Assembly (NCBI GenBank): GCA_023242925.1
Contig: CP096134.1
Coordinates: 620,001 to 684,000 of the forward strand
Reading direction: 5' to 3'
DNA from: Hyphomonadaceae bacterium JAD_PAG50586_4
Lineage (GTDB): Bacteria; Pseudomonadota; Alphaproteobacteria; Caulobacterales; Aquidulcibacteraceae
Length of the DNA: 64,000 nucleotides
Shown: positions 42,690-53,353 of the stretch, piece by piece
How positions within the stretch are numbered: the first letter of the stretch is position 1
Layout of the letters: every line of letters begins with the position of its first letter
Notes under the pieces: model-generated
Seen by the model: the letters and a program-made list of their open reading frames with translations, nothing else
Database searches by the model: none
What the model was told of the DNA's origin: nothing
Made by a program: the position numbers and the translations under genes

Positions 42690-44731
42690 AGCGATTCCCG
42701 CCGCCAGCCGAGGATGAGCAGGGCGGTCCCAATGAACGCCCAGAGCCAGCCTGGGCCGAGGGGTGAGGCGGTGGCGGCGCGGACGACGTAGGCGCCGTTG
42801 CGCTCGATGCCGATCCAATCGCCGCCGCCCGCATTGGCGCTGCGCTCGATGCGGCGGATGTCAGGCAATTGGCCGCCGTCTTCGCCGGTGAGCGTGACAC
42901 TGCCGCCAGTGGCGTTGGCGAACGGGCGCAGGATTTCGGGGTCTGCGGCAAGGGCTGCGGCCTCGCGCGGATTGAGCGGGCCGACCGCCGCGAACGCGCG
43001 TAGATTGCCGCTGCGTGCTTCGTACAAGCCTTGCTCTGTCGCCGGCGCTTCACCGCGCCACAGGCCAGGCGCATTTTCGCCGAGCGAAACTTGGGTGCGC
43101 GTGCCTGATGGTGCGATGAGTTCGATCGGGCCGGGCGCTGCGCCGAGCGTGGAGCGTTCGATCTCCAGGCCACGTGTATTTGGATCAAGCGACAAGCGCT
43201 CGTCTTCCAATTCCGGCTCTTGCATCAACCAATGCGCCAGGCGTCGCAGCAATTCGCCATGTGGTCCACCGCCATCATAGCCCCGCGCCCAAAGCCAAGG
43301 CTGGTCCGACCAGAGCTGCGCCACGCGCCCCGCGCCGGCACGATCCAGCACAAGCAGCGGCTGGCCGTCCGCGCCTGAAAGCACCGTCTGCCCACTGGTT
43401 GCGCGCGCGCCGACTTGTTGTGTCCAACGTCCCCAACGCTCCGGCGCGGGCAAACCGCGCACAACAGGGTGACGCGAACCAAGCGCTGTTGGTGTCGGCC
43501 GATACGCGCGGTCGATCACTTGCCCCGTCGGTTGTGACGGCAAGATGCCTGCAAGGGCGGTGCGATAAAGCCCATCGAGTCCAGCTTCGGTTTCGCCGGC
43601 CGTAATCAACAGCGCGCCACCTTGCTCGACGCGACGCGCGATGCTGGCGAAATAATAGGCCTGCAGAATGCCCCTCTGCGGTGCGCGATCGAAGATGATC
43701 AGATCGAACTCACCCAGGCGACGCTCGAACAATTCTTCTGTTGGGAAGGGGATCAGCGCGAGCTCGTTGAGCGGGGTGTAATCCTGCTTGTCCGGCGGTC
43801 GCAGGATCGAGAAATGCACCAGATCAACGGCGGGGTCGGATTTCAGCAGATTGCGCCATACGCGCGCGCCCGGATGCGGCGTGCCGGTGACCAGCAGCAC
43901 GCGCAGCCGATCACGCACGCCGTTCGCCGCGAATGCCTGGCGATTGTTCGCAAGCGTGATCTCCTGCGGGCCTGCGTCAGCTTCCAGCATTACCATGTTG
44001 CGCCCACGATGCGGCAGACGAACATTGACGGAGAATTCCTGATTGGCGCGCGCCATTGTTTCAGCGACGCGCTGGCCATCGATCGTGACGCGCACGCGCA
44101 CTTGCGCGTTGCCGGTATTGTCGATCACACGCCCGGTCACGCGCATCGGTTCGCCGACAATGCCGAACGTCGGTGCGGACACGAGTTCGAGCCGGCGATC
44201 GCCTCGGTTGGGATCGCCGACGATGAGAATATGAGCAGGGCCAAGATCGGAGAGTCGGCGCGGTTCGGCGGGCGGGTCGGCGGCTTGGCCATCCGTCACC
44301 ACGATCACGCCGCCAATGCGTTCGGGCGCAACATCGCTCAGCGCATCCGAGATGACCGAGGTGATCATCGTGCCGTCCGGTCCGCCGCGCGCTTCGCGCA
44401 CGCGCACATCGACGCCTGTTTCGCGCGACAAGCGCTCCGCCATCGCATCGCCGGCCGCCCGCGCCGTGTCGCGCCGTCCGGCCAGCGCCAAGCTTTCGCT
44501 TTGATCGACAACGATCAGCGCAACGTCATTGGCGGGTTCGCGCGTCTCGCGCACCCATTGCGGTTGCGTGAGGCCGACGAACACGAACGCGATCCCCGCT
44601 GCCCGCAGGATCGGCGCGCCGCCGCCGCGCCACACATAGATCGCGAGCGACACGAGAGCGAGCACGCCAAGCGCGATCAACGCGGGCGTCGGAAGAGCCG
44701 GATCGAAGCCGATGCGTGCGCCCGCTATCAT
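42686..44731 (-). CDS. large membrane protein of the MoxR-BatA operon (VWA / GATase-like)
   Basis: A 681-residue protein with two N-terminal spans (PALIALGVLALVSLAIYVWR, AAGIAFVFVGLTQ), a von Willebrand-like segment (VALIVVDQSESLALAGRRDT, GGVIVVTDGQAADPPA), Ig-like repeats and a glutamine-amidotransferase-like domain (RLGEFDLIIFDRAPQRGILQ, GGALLITAGET). It has a C-terminal span (PGWLWAFIGTALLILGW). It is the last gene of the operon, coupled by an ATGA overlap to the DUF4159 gene. Such proteins occur with MoxR, DUF58 and BatA genes; a role in envelope or stress integrity is inferred. Confidence 0.8.
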   Translation of the reverse strand: MIAGARIGFDPALPTPALIALGVLALVSLAIYVWRGGGAPILRAAGIAFVFVGLTQPQWVRETREPANDVALIVVDQSESLALAGRRDTARAAGDAMAERLSRETGVDVRVREARGGPDGTMITSVISDALSDVAPERIGGVIVVTDGQAADPPAEPRRLSDLGPAHILIVGDPNRGDRRLELVSAPTFGIVGEPMRVTGRVIDNTGNAQVRVRVTIDGQRVAETMARANQEFSVNVRLPHRGRNMVMLEADAGPQEITLANNRQAFAANGVRDRLRVLLVTGTPHPGARVWRNLLKSDPAVDLVHFSILRPPDKQDYTPLNELALIPFPTEELFERRLGEFDLIIFDRAPQRGILQAYYFASIARRVEQGGALLITAGETEAGLDGLYRTALAGILPSQPTGQVIDRAYRPTPTALGSRHPVVRGLPAPERWGRWTQQVGARATSGQTVLSGADGQPLLVLDRAGAGRVAQLWSDQPWLWARGYDGGGPHGELLRRLAHWLMQEPELEDERLSLDPNTRGLEIERSTLGAAPGPIELIAPSGTRTQVSLGENAPGLWRGEAPATEQGLYEARSGNLRAFAAVGPLNPREAAALAADPEILRPFANATGGSVTLTGEDGGQLPDIRRIERSANAGGGDWIGIERNGAYVVRAATASPLGPGWLWAFIGTALLILGWRRESL

Positions 44732-47369
44732 CGCCGCTCGTTGTCCATGCGTTCGAGCAGCGCAGGCACGTGCACTTGGTCGGCTTTGTAATTGCCGGTG
44801 AGCGAGACCATGACGAGATTCACGCCGAAGCGCAGTGCAAGTTCACGTTGACGGGCGTTGTTCACTTGCCCGGCCCAAGCTGACGCCCAATCGCCGTCGC
44901 CTATGAAAATCGCAGCCACGCCGTCGCGTGCCGACGCGGCCGATGCGCTTTCGGCCCAAAGCTGCGTGGATTGCGAGCGGCCGGGGAACGAGCGCATCAA
45001 ATAGAACGCGCGCGCCAACACGTGCTGGTTTGTGACTTGCTCCAGCGGCGGCACATCAACGCCGTAGAGCATGGTTTGCGCCGGCCGCTGATTGCCGCCG
45101 CCGCTGGAATTGCGCGTATCGACCAGCAACAGGCCGCCAATGGCGAGATAGCGATCGATATTGGAAATCGCCGCGTCGCTCATACGCTGCGGCGCACTTG
45201 GCGCGGGCCAATACAGGAACGAGTAGACGGAGAGGTCATCGCTCGCGAGATTGATGCCGATGGGCGGGCCGGGCTCCACGGACGTGCGTTCGGTGAGAAT
45301 ATCCGAGAGCGCCTGCAAGCCTTGCTCCGAGGTTCGATCAATACGGGCGTCGCCGGTGCGGACATAGGCGAGGCGCAGTGTTTGGGTTGGATCCGTTTGG
45401 GCGTGTGCGTCGCCGCCGAAAACGAAGAAAGCGACCAGCGCGGCGGTCGCACTGCGGCCGAAACGTGGCAAGCGGCCGAGGAGAAAGAGCGCGATCATCA
45501 GATCGATCGCCAGCAGCGCCGCAGCCGCGCCGAACAGCCATCCCGCCAACGGTCGATCGATTACGTTGCCGAGGCCGGCGCGTTCGACATTGCTTGGCAA
45601 CTCAAGCGGCGAGAACGATTCATCTGGCCGTGCGGCGTCGATCGCGGCACTCAAGCCGGCGCGTTCGTAGAGGCCGGGCGGTGTTGTGGGTGAAGGCTGT
45701 GCGAGCGCGAAGGCTTCTGGCGCGATCGGTTGTAAGTCAGGCGAAGCCGGCGACAGCGAGCCAAAGCCGTCGAGCACGCGCTGCGCGACGAACGGCCCGC
45801 CGGTGATCTCGCGCTCGCCGGCGCCATCAGCGCGCGCGGAGAAGGCCAGCGTACGGCGCAGCACCTCAACGAAGAGGCCCGAGAGCGGCAAGTCGGACCA
45901 TTCCGGCCCAGCGCTTACGTGAAAGAGCACGATCAGCCCGCGTGCGCGCGGTTGCGCCGTGACGAGTGGCGAATTGTCGGAGAGCGTCGCCCACACACGC
46001 GCTTCTTCGAGCGACGCGGGCTCAGCCAAGACTTGCCGGCGCACGCTCACATCCGCGGGCGGATTGATTCCGGCGAAGGGCGAGTCTGCCGGGAACGGCG
46101 CGATGCCGAGCGGTGTCTCCCACGCCAATGCACTGCCAAGCGTGCGCGATCCAGGGCGCAAACGCACAGGCACAAGCTCATCCGCCTGATCCGCCAAACG
46201 TGGCCCGGCGAAGCGCACAATAAGGCCGCCATTCTCCAGCCAGTTCTCCAGGGCTGCGCTATCCGTCGGCGCGATGCCGCTGGCGTCGGGCAAGATCAAG
46301 GCTTGCGCGCGCGCATTGATGAGTTGGCTCACGGTGCCGCGTTGCAAACTCGCGAATGGTTGCAGTGCGCGCTCGACGTAGAAGAGTTCCGAAAGCAGCG
46401 GCTGGCCTGCGCCGCCCGGATCAACCAAACCCACGAACGGTCGCCCAGCGCCCGCGGGCAACAAATGCACAGCGCCCGCGCTTTGCTCACCAACGATGCG
46501 CACGCGCGCGCGCGCGCGGCGATCTCTGGCGGCAGATCGATGCGCCCCGACGTTGTCAGCGCGTCGCCTTGAAAATTCACTTCCGCCGCGCCGAGCGAAC
46601 GGCCTTCCGACGTCTCCGCCGCGATCGCTGCAACAGCAGAACCGTTCGGTGCGCGACGTAGATCGGCGGTGACGCCTTGTGGCGTCACTGAGCCCGCCAC
46701 GATGGCGCGCGCTGTTTGCGCGGGGAGGCGGACTGTGAGCGGACCGCGGCTTTGCAGTTCAGCCGTGAGCGCGGCTGCGCCATCATCGTTCAAGCCGTCG
46801 CTGATCCAGATGATGCGATCGAAATTGCCTTCTGCGCGTGAGAGGCGCTCAGCCGCGTCGGTGCGGTTCGGTCGCCAACCGCGCGGTTCAAGTCGGCCGA
46901 TGCGCGCTTTTGCGTCCGCCGCCGTCATGGCTTCGCCGGGATCGCGCGCCGGGACATTAGGTGCGGTGAGCAACAGGAACACTGGCGCGTTGGCGCGTTC
47001 GGCTTGGTTGACGGCCGCGATCGCGGCGGCGCGCGTGTCGCTCCAGAACGGGGCAGAAGGCCAGCCGTCATCGATCACTATCAAGGTGCGCCCGCCTTGT
47101 GCGCTTTCAGCGGCGGTGGGCGCGAGGCTTGGTCGTGCGAACGCGAGGATCAGCAGCGCCGCCGCCAAGATCCGGAAGAGCACGAGCCACCACGGCGCGC
47201 GTTCCTTGCTTTGATCGTCGGTGCGCAGGCCTTCAAGCAGCCGTGCCGGCGGAAACGCTGCGCGTTTCGGCGGCGGCGGCGTCGCGCGCATCAGCCACCA
47301 GAGCGCCGGGAGCGCGAGCAGAGCAAGCAGCGCGGCGGGCGCGCCAAACAGGAAAGGGCCCAGCGTCAC
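44728..47369 (-). CDS. BatA-N / DUF4159 membrane protein (frame break)
   Basis: The protein of about 880 residues starts with the aerotolerance BatA N-terminal region (VTLGPFLFGAPAALLALLAL, WWLVLFRILAAALLILAFAR), followed by a VWA-like half (RTLIVIDDGWPSAPFWS) and a transmembrane span (GWLFGAAAALLAIDLMIALF). A C-terminal DUF4159 domain (TLRLAYVRTGDARIDRTSEQ, YSFLYWPAPSAPQRMSDAAI, GGLLLVDTRN) completes it. The reading frame slips in the (CG)n dinucleotide run at 46504-46518. GTG at 47369 overlaps the DUF58 stop. Homologues occur next to moxR; function undetermined. Confidence 0.83.
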
Positions 47370-48203
47370 GCGAAACGCTCCGAGACGAGCGCGATCAGCA
47401 TGGCGAGCGCGAGCGACGCATTGTGGTCGGTGCGATGCAGCAACGCGGGAAATGAAACTCGCCACCGAGTTGGCGAATGGCGCGGCGATGGGTTTCGAGC
47501 CGGTCGGTATAGGTGTCGCGCGCCGCTTCAGCGCGGCCGATCAGCATTTCGGTGCGGCTGCCGGGTGCTTGGAAGAGCGTGCGGCCACGGAAGGGGAAGT
47601 CTTCCTCCGCCGGGTCGGCGATCATCACCAGCGCGCCGCTCGCGCCAGCGCAAGCACAAGCCCGCAGCCGCGCGCGCCAGGTTTCAACCGGCGCATAGAA
47701 ATCGCTGAGGAAGATCACGCAAGCATTGCTTGGCGCTTCGACGTCGTGCGTTGGGCGCAGGAGGTCATGTGCGAGCCGGTCGACAGCGCGTGCGCCGGAG
47801 CGGGGCGCATGACCAAGTGCGCCAATGCGTTCGCCGCCGCGCGAGAGCACAATGCCAAGGGCCAATGCAATCGCGCGGGCGCGATGCAGTTTCGTGGGCC
47901 GCGACGTATCGCTCGCCCAATTGAAGCCCGCATCCGGATCGATCCAGAACCAAGCTGTCTGCGCCGCTTCACGCTCTTGCTCGCGCACAAAAACCGATCG
48001 CCGCGCGCGGAGCGGCGCCAATCGACCAAGCGCGCGCCATCCTCGGCGCGGTGGTCGCGATATTGCCAGAAGGCTTCGCCTTGGCCGGCGCGACGGCGCC
48101 CGTGCACGCCCGGCGCGCTCGCCGCGAGCCGCTTGGCGTCGAGCAAAACGCCCGGCAAATCGCCGGCCAACGCCAGCGCATCAAGGCGCGCGCGATCGTT
48201 CAA
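47366..48203 (-). CDS. DUF58-domain protein (frame breaks)
   Basis: The repaired protein of about 279 residues begins LNDRARLDALALAGDLPGVL and contains the DUF58 signature AEDGARLVDWRRSARGDRFF, then REQEREAAQTAWFWIDPDAG. The C-terminal VWA-like part has NACVIFLSDFYAPVETWRAR and ends MLIALVSERFA. Frame breaks lie near 47993 (T run) and near 47450. The TTG start at 48203 overlaps the moxR stop (TTGA). DUF58 proteins accompany MoxR ATPases; their chaperone-like role is not settled. Confidence 0.83.
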
Positions 48204-49193
48204 GCCGCGCGCTCTGCCAGATCGTCAACCAAACTGTCGATGTCCAAGCCTTCCGCACGCGCGCCGAAGCTGAGCTGCATGCGATGCACCAAGGCCGGGC
48301 GCGCGAGTGCGGCGACATCATCCACCGCCGGCGCCAAGCGCCCGCGCAGCAGCGCGCGCGCGCACCGCGAGCATCAATGCCTGGCCCGCGCGCGGTCCAG
48401 GTCCCCACGCGACATGCTGGTTCACGCGCGGATCGTGGCTGGAACCCGGGCGCGCGGAGCGCACCAGTTCAAGGATCGCGGCCAGCACCTTTTCGCCCAC
48501 CGGCATCGCGCGCACCAAGCGCTGCAAGCGCATCAGCGAGTCTGCATTGAGGATCGTCTGCGGCTGCACGTCATCGAGACCGGTCGTCTCGATCAAAATT
48601 CGCCGCTCAATCTCCGCATCCGGATACGGCACGTCGACTTGCAGCAAGAAGCGATCGAGCTGCGCTTCCGGCAGCGGGTAGGCGCCTTCGTGCTCGATCG
48701 GGTTTTGCGTCGCCAGCACGTGGAAGGGGCGCGGCACATCATAAGCGACGCCAGCGACGGTGACGTGATGCTCCTGCATCGCTTGCAGTAGTGCTGATTG
48801 CGTACGGGGGCTGGCGCGGTTGATTTCGTCGGCCATCAGAAGCTGCGTGAAGATTGGGCCTTTGACGAAGCGGAAATGGCGACGGCCCGCGTCGTCCTGA
48901 TCCAACACTTCTGAGCCCAGAATATCTGCCGGCATCAGGTCCGGCGTGAATTGCACGCGGCCCCAATCGAGCCCCAGCACGCGCGCCGTCGCTTCCACCA
49001 GTCGCGTCTTGGCCAAGCCCGGCGCGCCGACCAGCAGCACGTGGCCGCCCGCCAATACCGCCGCTAGCGTAAGTTCAATGACCCGTTCCTGGCCGAACAC
49101 AGCCTTGCCGATCTCGGCCCGGACTTGTGCTAGGGCTTCGCCTGCGGCTTCCGCTTCAGCGACCATAGCTTGTGGATTGTCGAGATTGCTCAT
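48200..49193 (-). CDS. MoxR-family AAA+ ATPase (frame break)
   Basis: The protein of about 331 residues starts MSNLDNPQAMVAEAEAAGEA. It has Walker A VLLVGAPGLAKTRLVEATA, Walker B LLMADEINRASPRTQSALLQ, sensor HVLATQNPIEHEGAYPLPEA, and QLDRFLLQVDVPYPD. The C terminus (SFGARAEGLDIDSLVDDLAE) is reached after a break in the GC-dinucleotide run near 48355. MoxR ATPases are proposed metal-insertion or folding chaperones. It is the first gene of the four-gene operon. Confidence 0.92.
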
Positions 49194-49226
49194 GGGCGCG
49201 AAGCTCGCTTGTATGCTGGCCGAATT

Positions 49227-49796
49227 ATGACGACCCCGGAAACTAGCCTGTCCCTGGAGCAATTGCTCGCCGCTCTCAAGCGCGAAGCTGGCTCACGAGA
49301 CAAAGGCCCGCCTCCCGTCGACAAATGGAACCCCACCCATTGCGGGGACATCGGCATGGAGATCATGGCCGATGGCATGTGGAGGCACGAGGGAACGCGC
49401 ATCACGCGCGAGGCGCTGGTCAAGCTTTTCGCCTCGATCTTGCGCAAGGACGCGGACGGCCTAACCTATCTGGTGACACCGGTCGAAAAGATCGTGGTTA
49501 AAGTGGAAGACGCGCCCTTCGTCGCCATCCGCGCGGACCGTGTTGGCGAGGGCCGCGGTCAAACCATCGTGTTCACCACAAATGTCGGTGACGTCGTGCA
49601 AGCCGGGCCGGAGCATCCGCTGCGCGTAGCGACGCGCGGCGAAGATGAGCCGCGGCCATATGTGCTTGTGCGTGGGCGACTAGAGGCGCGGGTGCTGCGC
49701 GCACCGTTCTACGAATTGGTCGATTGGGCCGAGACGCGGGGTGGCAAGCTCGGCGTTTGGAGTGGGGGCGCTTGGTTTGAGCTAGGGGTGGCGTGA
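49227..49796 (+). CDS. DUF1285 family protein
   Basis: A 189-residue protein: DKWNPTHCGDIGMEIMADGM, WRHEGTRITREALVKLFASI, LRKDADGLTYLVTPVEKIVV and KVEDAPFVAIRADRVG. These are the conserved blocks of DUF1285, small cytoplasmic proteins of unknown function. The ATG at 49227 is 33 bp from the divergent moxR. Stop adjoins the stop of the small gene at 49797. Confidence 0.87.
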   Translation: MTTPETSLSLEQLLAALKREAGSRDKGPPPVDKWNPTHCGDIGMEIMADGMWRHEGTRITREALVKLFASILRKDADGLTYLVTPVEKIVVKVEDAPFVAIRADRVGEGRGQTIVFTTNVGDVVQAGPEHPLRVATRGEDEPRPYVLVRGRLEARVLRAPFYELVDWAETRGGKLGVWSGGAWFELGVA

Positions 49797-50018
49797 CTAT
49801 AATTGTATGCGCCGCCAAGTCTCACTTCGAAGAAGCGCCTCGTCAACCACCTGCTCAGCGGTCGTGGTCGTTGGAGGCCAGAATATGAGATCGAAAATGT
49901 CGCCGTTCGGTATCGCCGCATCCAACCGATCGACCAACTCGTTGCCGGTATCAGTGCTTCCCTCGCCGTTGTTCACGCGCTCAACAAGCGTTACGAGTTC
50001 GTCGCGGGTCATAAGCAT
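49797..50018 (-). CDS. small protein resembling colicin/pyocin immunity proteins
   Basis: A 73-residue acidic protein: MLMTRDELVTLVERVNNGEG, STDTGNELVDRLDAAIPNGD, IFDLIFWPPTTTTAEQVVDE. The DLIFWPP followed by a TAEQVVDEAL helix resembles the SDLIFYP...SPE-I-V pattern of the colicin/pyocin immunity family, and the length fits. Residues typically contacting a nuclease partner cannot be judged. No toxin gene is adjacent. Start at 50018 or 50012. It opens divergently 20 bp from the NUDIX gene. Confidence 0.65.
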   Translation of the reverse strand: MLMTRDELVTLVERVNNGEGSTDTGNELVDRLDAAIPNGDIFDLIFWPPTTTTAEQVVDEALLRSETWRRIQL

Positions 50019-50037
50019 CCTATTTAACGCGGTCAAA

Positions 50038-50652
50038 GTGAACAATAGCGAACTCGAACACCTGCTCCGCACGCGCCTCGATCCGGTGGATCGAGTTACG
50101 TCGCGCGCGCGCAGTGATCGCGATCTCAATCCCGATTGGGTGCGGCCGGAGGTCGAGTTGAAGCCTGCCGCCGTGCTCGCGCCGATCATCAAGCGCCCGG
50201 ACGGGTGGACGATGCTGTTCACGCAGCGCTCGGTGGAGACGCCGGCGCATCCGGGGCAGACGTCGTTTCCCGGCGGTCGCGTGCAGGCGAGCGATGCGAA
50301 CGCGGTGGACACGGCGCTGCGCGAAACGCGCGAGGAGATTGGCCTCACGCACGATTGGATCGAGCCGCTCGGCGCCTGGGATGCGTACGAGACCGGCACT
50401 GGCTATCGCATCACGCCCATCGTTGGACTGATCGAACCGGGCTTTGAACTCAGTCTCGATCCGCGCGAAGTGGCGAGCGTGTTCGAGGCGCCGATTTCGT
50501 TTCTGTTCGATCCGGCCAATCTCGAACGCCGCGAAGCCATCTGGCAGGGCCAGAACCGCGCCTATTATGCGATGGATTACGGCCCCCACTTCATCTGGGG
50601 TGCAACCGCAGGCATGATCCGCGCGCTATATGAGAGACTCTACGAACGATGA
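50038..50652 (+). CDS. NUDIX hydrolase, CoA pyrophosphatase type
   Basis: A 204-residue protein. The Nudix box is GGRVQASDANAVDTALRETR then EEIGL, and the upstream TQRSVETPAHPGQTSFPGGR matches the UPF0035/CoA pyrophosphatase signature. It hydrolyses CoA and related nucleotides. The GTG at 50038 (VNNSELEHLLRTRLD) is chosen because upstream sequence is taken by the divergent small gene. Overlaps the CCA gene start by 4 nt. Confidence 0.9.
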   Translation: MNNSELEHLLRTRLDPVDRVTSRARSDRDLNPDWVRPEVELKPAAVLAPIIKRPDGWTMLFTQRSVETPAHPGQTSFPGGRVQASDANAVDTALRETREEIGLTHDWIEPLGAWDAYETGTGYRITPIVGLIEPGFELSLDPREVASVFEAPISFLFDPANLERREAIWQGQNRAYYAMDYGPHFIWGATAGMIRALYERLYER

Positions 50653-51887
50653 CGAGCGCCATTCCCCACGCATCCTGGCTCAAGGCGCCGGAAACCCAAG
50701 CGCTGATCGCGGCGCTTGAGGCGGCGCGGGCGGGCGGGTCGCGGTTTGTTGGCGGCTGCGTGCGCAATACGTTGATGGGGCGAGAGGTCGATGACATCGA
50801 CATCGCCACGCAATTGACGCCGGACGAAGTGGTCGCGATCGCCGAGAAAGCCGGCTTCGCCGCGCATCCCACAGGCATCGAGCACGGCACGGTGACGGTG
50901 GTGGTGAAGCACAAGCCGTTTGAGGTGACGACGCTGCGCCGCGATGTCTCCACCGATGGCCGCCGCGCGACCGTCGCTTTCACCGAAAGCTGGGAAGAGG
51001 ATCTGCAGCGCCGCGATTTCCGTATGAACGCGCTCTACGCGGACGCGAGCGGCGTGATCCACGATCCAACCGGGGGCGGCCTGGACGACGCGCGCAAAGG
51101 CCGCGTGATTTTCATTGGCGACGCGCATCAGCGTTTGAAGGAAGATTATCTCCGTATCCTGCGCTTCTTCCGCTTCAACGCCTGGTACGCGCGCGGGCCG
51201 ATCGATCCGCAAGGCTTGCAAGCCTGCGCTGAACTCGTCGCCGGGCTCGATACGCTTTCGGTGGAGCGCGTGTGGAAGGAAGTGAAGAAGATGCTCGCCG
51301 CCCCCGATCCGCGCGCGGCGTGGGAAGGGATGAAGGCGATCGAGGTGCGCGCGCGTGCGTTGCCGGAATTGTCGAACGAGACGCGGCTAGATGCGCTCTG
51401 CACCTTGGAAGCGGATTTGATGCTGCCTGTCGATCCGATGACGCGTGTGGCGGCGGCGCTGCGCGATCAGGAAAGCGCGAAAGCGTTGGCGCGGCGCTTG
51501 AAGCTTTCGAACGAAGAGCGCGATCGTTTGGTGGCCGCGCTCGGCGATGAGGTGAAGCTCACCTCCTATATGTCGCTGCGCGAAATGCGCCGGGCGATCT
51601 ATCGCATCGGCAACGAGGCCTTCCGGGATCGCGTTATGCTGGCCTGGGCCGGCGCAGGCGGCGAGAAAGCCCAGCAATGGCGCGCGCTTGTCGCGCACGG
51701 TCAGATGTGGCACGCGCCGAAACTGCCGCTCACCGGCGACGAGGTGATGACCGCAGGCGTCCTGGCCGGCCCCAAAGTCGGCCTGATCATGCGCGAGGTC
51801 GAGGAATGGTGGATCGACGCCGATTTCCCGGACGACAAATTGAGCGTGATCGAGCGGCTGAAGGCGGTGGCGCAGGGGCTGGCTTAA
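50649..51887 (+). CDS. cca: CCA tRNA nucleotidyltransferase
   Basis: A 412-residue class II enzyme that adds or repairs the tRNA 3' CCA end: GGSRFVGGCVRNTLMGREVD, DIDIATQLTPDEV (catalytic Asp pair), HGTVTVVVKHKPFEVTTLRR, DLQRRDFRMNALYAD and EDYLRILRFFRFNAWYARG. All catalytic motifs are present. The ATG at 50649 overlaps the NUDIX stop (ATGA). The combination NUDIX-cca is frequent in Caulobacterales and Rhizobiales. Confidence 0.95.
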   Translation: MTSAIPHASWLKAPETQALIAALEAARAGGSRFVGGCVRNTLMGREVDDIDIATQLTPDEVVAIAEKAGFAAHPTGIEHGTVTVVVKHKPFEVTTLRRDVSTDGRRATVAFTESWEEDLQRRDFRMNALYADASGVIHDPTGGGLDDARKGRVIFIGDAHQRLKEDYLRILRFFRFNAWYARGPIDPQGLQACAELVAGLDTLSVERVWKEVKKMLAAPDPRAAWEGMKAIEVRARALPELSNETRLDALCTLEADLMLPVDPMTRVAAALRDQESAKALARRLKLSNEERDRLVAALGDEVKLTSYMSLREMRRAIYRIGNEAFRDRVMLAWAGAGGEKAQQWRALVAHGQMWHAPKLPLTGDEVMTAGVLAGPKVGLIMREVEEWWIDADFPDDKLSVIERLKAVAQGLA

Positions 51888-51890
51888 GGC

Positions 51891-52757
51891 TCAAGGCCAT
51901 TTAACGACCGGCGGCATGCTCGAGAGAATGCTCTCGATATTGCCACCCGTTTTCAGCCCAAACGTCGTGCCGCGATCGTAGAGCAGATTGTATTCCACGT
52001 AGCGGCCGCGTTGGATCAATTGCTCGTCGCGCTCCGCTTCGCTCCAGTCTTGATGCATGTGTCTGCGCAGGAGCGCCGGAAACGTCTCCAAAAACGCACG
52101 TCCGACAGCCTGCGTGAACGCGAAGTCTTTGTCCCAATCACCTGAATTGTGGTGATCGTAGAAAATGCCGCCGATTCCGCGCGGCTCGTTACGATGCGGC
52201 AGCCAGAAATATTCGTCGGCCCATTTCTTGTAACGCGGGTAAAGGTCCGCGCCGTGCAAGCCGCACGCGTCGCGATAGGCGGCGTGAAAGGCTATCGCGT
52301 CTTCGTAGCTCTCGTCGCGCTGATACGCTTGCGTCGGATTGAGATCGCCGCCGCCGCCGAACCACCACTCGGTCGTCGTGATGTGGCGCGTGTTCATGTG
52401 CGCGGGCGGGCAGTGGGGATTGCGCATATGCGCAATCAGGGAAATGCCCGACGCCCAGAAGCGCGGGTCGTCGGCGGCGCCTTTGACCTGCTTGGCGAAC
52501 TCGGGGCTGAACTCGCCATGCACCGTACTGACATGGACGCCGACCTTCTCGAAGAAGCGCCCACGCATCAGCCCGGCCACGCCGCCGCCTTGATCGCTCG
52601 AACCATCGCCGCGTCGCCAGGGCTTTTTCTCAAACCGCCCTGGCGCGCCCGGATAGAGCGCCGCCGGCGCCTCGTCCTCCAGACGCTCGAATTCGGCGCA
52701 GATCAGGTCGCGTAGCTCCTCAAACCACGCTTTCGCCCGGGCCTTCCGCTCGTCCAT
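51891..52757 (-). CDS. hemF: oxygen-dependent coproporphyrinogen III oxidase
   Basis: A 288-residue enzyme of heme synthesis converting coproporphyrinogen III to protoporphyrinogen IX with O2. Signature blocks: [74 protein letters not shown] and [15 protein letters not shown]. Length is normal. The gene is 2 nt after the trmL stop region and convergent to cca. Confidence 0.96.
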   Translation of the reverse strand: MDERKARAKAWFEELRDLICAEFERLEDEAPAALYPGAPGRFEKKPWRRGDGSSDQGGGVAGLMRGRFFEKVGVHVSTVHGEFSPEFAKQVKGAADDPRFWASGISLIAHMRNPHCPPAHMNTRHITTTEWWFGGGGDLNPTQAYQRDESYEDAIAFHAAYRDACGLHGADLYPRYKKWADEYFWLPHRNEPRGIGGIFYDHHNSGDWDKDFAFTQAVGRAFLETFPALLRRHMHQDWSEAERDEQLIQRGRYVEYNLLYDRGTTFGLKTGGNIESILSSMPPVVKWP

Positions 52758-52759
52758 GC

Positions 52760-53221
52760 TCAGAATTTCTCCCAGGCCCCGGTTTGCCGCATCGCCTCTG
52801 TTAAAACTACAGCGCCGGCATTGATCACGTTCAGCGAGCGCAAGCCGCGCACCATCGGGATATGCACGCTGGCTTGAGCCGCCTGATACAATTCTCCGGG
52901 CGAACCGGCGCTCTCGCGGCCAAGAACCAGGGTGTCGCCTGTGGAAAACGCAAAGTTCTGGAAACTGATCGCGCCGTCCGTCTCGATCAAAACCAAGCGC
53001 CTACTGGCTCGTTCCGCTGCCGTACGGAACGAGGCAAAGCTGGCGTGGCGGGCGACTTCGGCCTTGTCGCCGTAATCCAATGCCGCTCGCCTCATCGCGG
53101 CGTCCGTTAGCGGAAATCCGCAGGGCTCGATCACGTCCAAGGCCACGCCCAGGCAAGCGCAGAGGCGAAGTGCCGCGCCGAGATTCTGCGGTATGTCAGG
53201 TTGATAGAGGGCGAGCCGCAC
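52760..53221 (-). CDS. trmL: tRNA (cytidine(34)-2'-O)-methyltransferase
   Basis: A 153-residue SPOUT methyltransferase: [60 protein letters not shown] and [20 protein letters not shown] (the trefoil-knot motifs). Methylates the wobble base of tRNA-Leu. Paired with hemF. Confidence 0.92.
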   Translation of the reverse strand: MRLALYQPDIPQNLGAALRLCACLGVALDVIEPCGFPLTDAAMRRAALDYGDKAEVARHASFASFRTAAERASRRLVLIETDGAISFQNFAFSTGDTLVLGRESAGSPGELYQAAQASVHIPMVRGLRSLNVINAGAVVLTEAMRQTGAWEKF

Positions 53222-53353
53222 GTTAGAGCCTCAGCGCCGGAGAATCGGGGCGAAATCGGGGAATCGGTAAGGCATGCGGCGCCACGCCGCGCGCTTTGCG
53301 TACCCGGATTAGCCTAGCTTCGCCGCTGAACCAAGGTCGCGGGAGATACGCGG

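Noticed and set aside
53028..53049. EcfG-like half sites around gttccgctgccgtacggaac in trmL
   Set aside because: It is a palindrome inside a conserved coding region with no gene start downstream at the right distance.
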